From: Synergistaceae bacterium
GTDB lineage: Bacteria > Synergistota > Synergistia > Synergistales > Aminobacteriaceae
Direction of reading: 5' to 3'
Assembly (NCBI GenBank): GCA_009778055.1
Contig: WRKN01000022.1
Location: 1-19,437, forward strand
Length of the DNA: 19,437 nucleotides
In this document: piece after piece, positions 15,511 to 19,437 of the stretch
How the letters are laid out: every line of letters begins with the position of its first letter
Position numbering within the stretch: the stretch's first letter is position 1
Notes under the pieces: generated by a model
Seen by the model: only the letters and a program-made list of their open reading frames with translations
What the model was told of the DNA's origin: nothing
The model's database searches: none
Translations under genes and position numbers: made by a program

Positions 15511-16485
15511 ATGGCGCGTATTCTGAAGGTAGACCGATGGAACCCCGACGCGGAAATTATGCTGGAGGCCGGTTCGATCCTGAGAAACGGCGGCCTGGTG
15601 GCTTTTCCCACCGAGACGGTTTACGGCCTGGGAGCGGACGGGCTGAACCCGGAGGCGGTGAGAAAAATTTTTCTGGCGAAGGGACGCCCCGCCGACAACC
15701 CATTAATTTTACATTTGGCGGACGCAAAAAACGCTGAGGATTTGGCCGAAGTTGACGCCCGCGCATCGGAGGTCATGGCGGCCTTTTGGCCGGGGCCGCT
15801 TACGCTTGTGCTGCGGGCGCGTCCCGGCGTCCCCGCCGAGGTTACGGCCGGGCTTCCCACGGTGGCGCTGCGAGTGCCGGATCACCCCGTGGCTCTGGCT
15901 CTTATCGGAGCGGCAGGGCGCCCGGTTGCGGCCCCAAGCGCGAACCGGAGCGGCCGCCCCAGCCCTACCGACGCGGAAGCCGTGGCGGCCGATTTAGGAA
16001 ACAAATCCGATCTGCTGCTTGACGCCGGGCCTGTGGACATCGGCCTGGAGTCCACAGTAATAGACCTGACGGGGCGCAAAGCACTGTTGCTGCGCCCCGG
16101 AGGAACGGATATTGAAAAGCTAGAAACCTTTTTGGGGAAACCTTTGGAGCTGCCCGATGACGATTCCAAAAAGCGCTCGCCGGGAACGCGTTACAAGCAC
16201 TACTCCCCGGCTGTGCCCGTGCGCGTGTGGACGGCGGGAGAAACGCTTCACGATTCCGTAAACCCGGCCAAGTCCGGTTTTATGGGCATCAGCCCGCCGC
16301 CCGCCAAATTCGCGCGCGTTATCCTGTTCGAGTCCGAAGAAAGCTACGCCAGGGGCGTTTTTGCCGGTTTCAGGCAACTGGAGGCAAAGGGCCTGAGCAT
16401 CGTGGCGGAATGGCCGGAACCGCGCGGCATAGGCCTTGCGCTACGCGACCGCATACGGAGGGCGGCTGCCTGTACGACCCCATGA
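15511..16485 (+). CDS. L-threonylcarbamoyladenylate synthase, two-domain Sua5 type
   Basis: This 324-residue enzyme makes threonylcarbamoyl-AMP from threonine, bicarbonate and ATP for the t6A modification at tRNA position 37. The YrdC domain covers about 15-210: FPTETVYGLGAD at 32-43, KGRPADNPLILHL (K57, R59), PSANRSGRPS near 142 and LESTVIDLTG at 179-188. The linker SPGTRYKHYSP (223-232) and a further 90 residues form the Sua5 C-terminal domain, making this the long Sua5 form. ATG 15511 follows the tgt stop with no gap and only a weak ribosome site, suggesting coupling. Its stop lies 6 bases from the end of the convergent zinc-ribbon gene, leaving no room for a terminator. Confidence 0.94.
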   Translation: MARILKVDRWNPDAEIMLEAGSILRNGGLVAFPTETVYGLGADGLNPEAVRKIFLAKGRPADNPLILHLADAKNAEDLAEVDARASEVMAAFWPGPLTLVLRARPGVPAEVTAGLPTVALRVPDHPVALALIGAAGRPVAAPSANRSGRPSPTDAEAVAADLGNKSDLLLDAGPVDIGLESTVIDLTGRKALLLRPGGTDIEKLETFLGKPLELPDDDSKKRSPGTRYKHYSPAVPVRVWTAGETLHDSVNPAKSGFMGISPPPAKFARVILFESEESYARGVFAGFRQLEAKGLSIVAEWPEPRGIGLALRDRIRRAAACTTP

Positions 16486-16491
16486 CCTGAA

Positions 16492-16704
16492 TCAGTTTGC
16501 GTAGACTGTCGAACTGCCGCAAACATCGCAAAAGCGCGCGTCGTCCGGATAGATAAATTTCGTCTTATGCCAGTCACACTCACAGTTTGTACAAATATTT
16601 TGCGCGGGCGTATTGTCATTGACATTTAAGGCTGTCCCGCACTTCAGACAAAACCGTGATTCGACCCTATACGAATCAGAGTTACACGTTGGGCATTGCT
16701 TCAT
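16492..16704 (-). CDS. Small double zinc-ribbon protein, function unknown
   Basis: This 70-residue protein has two four-cysteine units: CPTC with CLKCG, and CTNC with CDVCG; the second also has CECDWHK. Each looks like a rubredoxin-type zinc ribbon. There are no membrane segments and no further domain. I chose ATG 16704 because GGAGG lies 8 bases upstream; the in-frame GTG at 16713 is part of that ribosome site. It follows the binding-protein gene of the ABC operon by 39 bases and may be co-transcribed. Roles such as a nucleic-acid or protein contact are possible but unproven. Confidence 0.8.
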   Translation of the reverse strand: MKQCPTCNSDSYRVESRFCLKCGTALNVNDNTPAQNICTNCECDWHKTKFIYPDDARFCDVCGSSTVYAN

Positions 16705-16743
16705 AGTATTCACCTCCTCCCCTATTATTAATACCTGATATCC

Positions 16744-17529
16744 CTACATACGATATTTCTTTCTTAACGCGTCCATCTCTCCGCTGCTTTCCATTTCCCT
16801 CAAGGCTCCGTTGATCGCGTCCAAAAGACGGGGGTCATCTTTCCTGACAGCCAACGAAAAACCCTCTTCCGGGCCATGTATCTCTTCCCTGAACACCAAT
16901 TGCAGGAAACCTTTGAACTTTTCGCTGTCAACGTAGTTCGCACCCACCACAGTATCCAGGAACACCCCGTCGTTGCGGCCCAGAAGCACCTCGCGCACCG
17001 CGTCGTCGGTTTTCTGGTAGCGCTTGACATTTATCCACGGGAGGTCAAGATTGGTCAGGTATAAATCTTCCACCGTACCGAGCTGCACTCCTATAGTTTT
17101 ACCTCTCAGGTCCGCAAACCCCTTTATCGTGTCGTCCCCCGTCCTGACGACGATGGTTGCGTCCGTAACGTGATATACGTCCGAAAAATTCACTCTCTGC
17201 CTTCTCTCCTCCGTGGCGGTGACCGCCGACGCGATCAAGTCGATTTTTCCGGTCAGCAAAGCCGGAATGAGGCCGTCAAAGGGCATGTCCACCATTTGTA
17301 TTTCCTTGCCGATCTTCTTCCCTATGGATTTGACCATTTCAATGTCGAATCCGGTAAGGTTGTTATCCTCATCGTAAAACTCGAAAGGCGGATATGTGCC
17401 TTCCGTGCCGACAACCACCACCTCGCGGTCCATCACGGACGCCGCCGCCTCGCCGGTTAAAAAAGTGAAAAAAGCGCACAGAACGAATAAAATAACCGAT
17501 GCCGTAATTACAGAAAATTTCTTTAACAC
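16744..17529 (-). CDS. Polar amino acid ABC transporter, periplasmic substrate-binding protein
   Basis: This 261-residue family 3 solute-binding protein is of the HisJ/GlnH type. A Sec signal runs over residues 1-30 (KK, a hydrophobic core at 7-24, AAA at 28-30) with no lipobox cysteine, as expected for a free periplasmic protein. GTEGTYPPFEFYDEDNNLTGFDIEM is the classic ligand-binding N-lobe, with IDLIASAVTATEERRQRVNFS following and a LRGKTIGVQLGT hinge. Ligand specificity cannot be read. I chose GTG 17529 because GGAGG is 8 bases upstream; the in-frame GTG at 17538 overlaps that site. It lies 22 bases after the permease in the same operon. Confidence 0.93.
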   Translation of the reverse strand: MLKKFSVITASVILFVLCAFFTFLTGEAAASVMDREVVVVGTEGTYPPFEFYDEDNNLTGFDIEMVKSIGKKIGKEIQMVDMPFDGLIPALLTGKIDLIASAVTATEERRQRVNFSDVYHVTDATIVVRTGDDTIKGFADLRGKTIGVQLGTVEDLYLTNLDLPWINVKRYQKTDDAVREVLLGRNDGVFLDTVVGANYVDSEKFKGFLQLVFREEIHGPEEGFSLAVRKDDPRLLDAINGALREMESSGEMDALRKKYRM

Positions 17530-17551
17530 TTTAAACACCTCCGGGATATTT

Positions 17552-18205
17552 TTAGGCCGCGCTCCATTTTTTCTCCAAATACCTGAGGCATATGCCGGTC
17601 ACGGTAGTCAGAGTCAGGTAGATCGCTCCCACTATTATAAATGTCTCGAACGACGCATAGGTCGCGCTCCGCACCTGCTGCCCCGCCATGGTCAGTTCCC
17701 GTATGGCCAGGGTGGACAACAGGGACGACTCCTTTATGAGCGTGACGAACTCGTTACCCAAAGCCGGCAGCATGGCCCGGACGGCCTGCGGAAGAATTAT
17801 GAAGCGCATGGAACCGAAATAAGACAGCCCCAGCACTTTGCCGGCTTCCCACTGCCCCGCCGGTACCCCTTCTATGCCGCCGCGCATTATTTCGCCGACG
17901 TAACCGGCGGAATTGAGAGAAAGGCCGATGACACCGGCAGTCATTGCGCTCAAATTTATTCCGACGGCGGGCAGGCCGAAGTAGATAAAAAACAGTTGAA
18001 TCAAAAGCGGCGTGCCCCGTATGACGAATATATAAGCGCCGGCCAGCATTTGAAGCGGCTTGAATGGAACAACCCTCATAACGCCGACGAATAACCCAAG
18101 AGCTGCGCCAAACAGGAGCGACAGGGCGGACGCTAGAATCGTCACCGCCGCGCCGGAAATAAACATGCCCATCCTCGGCAGGACAAGCGAGAAATCAAGC
18201 TCCAT
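17552..18205 (-). CDS. Polar amino acid ABC transporter, permease
   Basis: This 217-residue inner-membrane permease is of the HisM/GlnP type. Hydrophobic segments lie at about 15-45, 53-77, 83-105 and 180-207. IRGTPLLIQLFFIYFGLP near 62-79 is the family signature. The EAA loop that docks the ATPase is WEAGKVLGLSYFGSMRFIILPQA near 118-140. One permease gene is present, so the channel is probably a homodimer (inference). ATG 18205 has GGAG 9 bases upstream and overlaps the ATPase gene by 11 bases. Confidence 0.94.
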   Translation of the reverse strand: MELDFSLVLPRMGMFISGAAVTILASALSLLFGAALGLFVGVMRVVPFKPLQMLAGAYIFVIRGTPLLIQLFFIYFGLPAVGINLSAMTAGVIGLSLNSAGYVGEIMRGGIEGVPAGQWEAGKVLGLSYFGSMRFIILPQAVRAMLPALGNEFVTLIKESSLLSTLAIRELTMAGQQVRSATYASFETFIIVGAIYLTLTTVTGICLRYLEKKWSAA

Positions 18206-19004
18206 CGGTATTCACTCCTGACAGGCCGGAACCCGGCTTTCCGCCGGACAGTCTCTGTAAAAACTGCCGCGTCCTGGCCTGCCGCGGATTGAAGAGCAGT
18301 TGAGACGGGACGCCCTCCTCCACAATCAGGCCGTCGTCCATAAATACAATTCTGTCTGACGCGTCCTTCGCGAACATCATTTCGTGGGTGATAACCAGCA
18401 TGGTCATGCCCGAGCCGGCCAATTTCTCCATAACCTCCAGCACCTCCCCCACCAGTTCGGGGTCAAGCGCGCTGGTGGGCTCGTCAAATATCATCACCCT
18501 GGGGTTCATGGCAAGCGCGCGGGCTATGGCAACCCTCTGCCGCTGCCCGCCGGAAAGCTCACGCGGTCTGGCGCGTATTTTGTCCGACAGACCAACTTTC
18601 TCCAGCAGATCCGCCGCCAGTTCCTCCGCCTCGCGCGGAGCCATTTTCAGCACCCGAACCGGCGACAGGGTGATGTTTTGCAGCACAGACATGTGGGGGT
18701 AGAGGTTGTAGTTCTGAAAGATCATTCCCACAAGGCGCGCGATGTCGCTGTTTTTGTGGCGGCCCTGAACGTCCGCGCCACATACCGACGCCGAACCGCC
18801 GTCAATACGCTCCAGTCTGCACAGGCACCTGGCCAGCGTGCTCTTGCCCGAACCGCTTGGGCCTATCACCGACACGACCTCGCCTTCCGCCACCTCCAAG
18901 TCTATACCCCTGAGAACCGCAGCGTCGCCGAACGACTTGCGAAGCCCCCTGACCGAGATGATACTTTTGGCAGCGCCTTTATCTTCTGCATCTTCTGCGC
19001 TCAA
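18195..19004 (-). CDS. Polar amino acid ABC transporter, ATP-binding protein
   Basis: This 269-residue ATPase is of the GlnQ/HisP type. Walker A is GPSGSGKST (48-56), the Q-loop is FQNYNLYPHMSVLQN (Q97), the signature is LSGGQRQR (150-157), Walker B is MIFDEPTSALDPE (171 on) and the switch histidine is H207 in ITHEM. The N-terminal 14 residues are acidic and Ala-rich, longer than most relatives. TTG 19004 is the only start that fits: AGGGG lies 8 bases upstream and there is no later ATG before the fold begins. It follows the DUF1214-type gene by 19 bases and overlaps the permease. Confidence 0.94.
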   Translation of the reverse strand: MSAEDAEDKGAAKSIISVRGLRKSFGDAAVLRGIDLEVAEGEVVSVIGPSGSGKSTLARCLCRLERIDGGSASVCGADVQGRHKNSDIARLVGMIFQNYNLYPHMSVLQNITLSPVRVLKMAPREAEELAADLLEKVGLSDKIRARPRELSGGQRQRVAIARALAMNPRVMIFDEPTSALDPELVGEVLEVMEKLAGSGMTMLVITHEMMFAKDASDRIVFMDDGLIVEEGVPSQLLFNPRQARTRQFLQRLSGGKPGSGLSGVNTDGA

Positions 19005-19023
19005 AATGTTTTCCCCTTTGTCT

Positions 19024-19437
19024 TTAGCCGTCGAAGCGGGGGCGGTTGTCTGTCGGGAAGTCCTGTGTCTGTCTCTTTCTCCCGCGAATCGCCGCTGCGG
19101 CCCAGAGCAGCAATGCCGGAAGCGCGAACGCCTCTGTCGCGGCGCATCCGCCGCTGCCGCCGCCGTCGTTTATCTTAACTACGTACGGCGGTTTCCAGGA
19201 GAAATCCAGGACGGAAAGTTCCGGCAAATATATCCTCATAGTCAACAGGAAAATCCCTTCAGGAACCGGCAGCCAGTTAGGCTCCAAATCTTTGCCCGGA
19301 GAATCGCTTTGCAGATAAAAGTCCACCGATCCGTCCGGATTATGGATCCAGTTTTCCTCATCCTCATCCCTGATCGCATATTTGTTCAGCGGGTTATCAA
19401 TCAGGAATCCATCCTCATCGTATGCGGTTATGGACCA
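19024..19437 (-). CDS. DUF1214-type exported protein with Synerg-CTERM sorting signal, C-terminal part
   Basis: The frame is open from the right edge; 137 residues are visible and the start is outside. WSITAYDEDGFLIDNPLNKYAI, then NPDGSVDFYLQSDSPGK and ANWLPVPEGIFLLTMRIYLPE resemble the end of DUF1254/DUF1214 proteins, which are exported beta-rich proteins of uncertain role. After a WKPPYVVKI strand comes a Gly-rich GGGSGGCAATEAF element, a 15-residue hydrophobic stretch and RGRKRQ, matching the Synerg-CTERM processing signal described from Synergistota. About 15 residues (TQDFPTDNRPRFDG) follow the basic cluster, which is unusual because such signals normally end there. It precedes the ABC transporter genes by 19 bases and may share their transcript. 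Confidence 0.75.
   Translation of the reverse strand, partial: WSITAYDEDGFLIDNPLNKYAIRDEDEENWIHNPDGSVDFYLQSDSPGKDLEPNWLPVPEGIFLLTMRIYLPELSVLDFSWKPPYVVKINDGGGSGGCAATEAFALPALLLWAAAAIRGRKRQTQDFPTDNRPRFDG

Noticed and set aside
18384..19178. Plus-strand open frame opposite the ABC ATPase
   Set aside because: Translation is a mirror of the ATPase codons, His/Arg/Gln-rich, with no domain.

Overview
The window most likely comes from a member of the Synergistota: a diderm, anaerobic lineage with high-GC DNA. The main clue is the protein at the right edge, which ends in a Gly-Gly-Cys / hydrophobic / Arg-Lys tail typical of the Synerg-CTERM sorting signal. This fits a substrate-binding protein with a plain Sec signal and no lipobox, a YgeY-type selenium-linked hydrolase, and rbgA-rnhB-flhB'-yraN and tgt clusters of the kind also seen in Firmicutes. 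The assignment is inference; no rRNA gene is present to test it. Most of the window is ordinary, densely packed chromosome.

Left part (1-6371). The tail of a phospholipase-D-like protein enters from the left. It faces a three-gene minus-strand operon read from about 4084: a 588-residue membrane protein with a zinc ribbon and SH3b domain, a YhaM-type OB/HD exoribonuclease, and an RluA-family pseudouridine synthase. A consensus-like promoter lies in front of it. Divergent from this operon is a YgeY-type M20 hydrolase, which converges on an MBL-fold hydrolase.

Centre (6408-11720). Two overlapping promoters facing opposite ways drive the MBL gene and a six-gene operon: lepB, rbgA, rnhB, a FliK-like protein, an FlhB-C-terminal-like protein and yraN. 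Every junction in this operon overlaps or is separated by a single base. Directly after yraN the composition changes sharply to AT-rich, in an island of about 1.5 kb. The island carries one convincing gene: an HD-type phosphohydrolase domain, with its HD doublet changed to HN, fused to a C-terminal D...ExK nuclease-like domain. A second open frame and an inverted repeat follow. This is the most likely place for an undescribed system, possibly anti-phage, though no function can be proved from sequence alone.

Right-centre (11721-16485). A methylguanine-DNA methyltransferase gene diverges from secG, followed by rplM-rpsI, a strong intrinsic terminator, and a tatD-tgt-sua5 run serving DNA repair, tRNA queuosine and tRNA t6A synthesis.

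Right end (16492-19437). A minus-strand operon encodes a DUF1214-type exported protein (partial), a polar amino acid ABC transporter (ATPase, permease, binding protein) and a 70-residue double zinc-ribbon protein. No tRNA, rRNA, CRISPR array or insertion sequence was seen.
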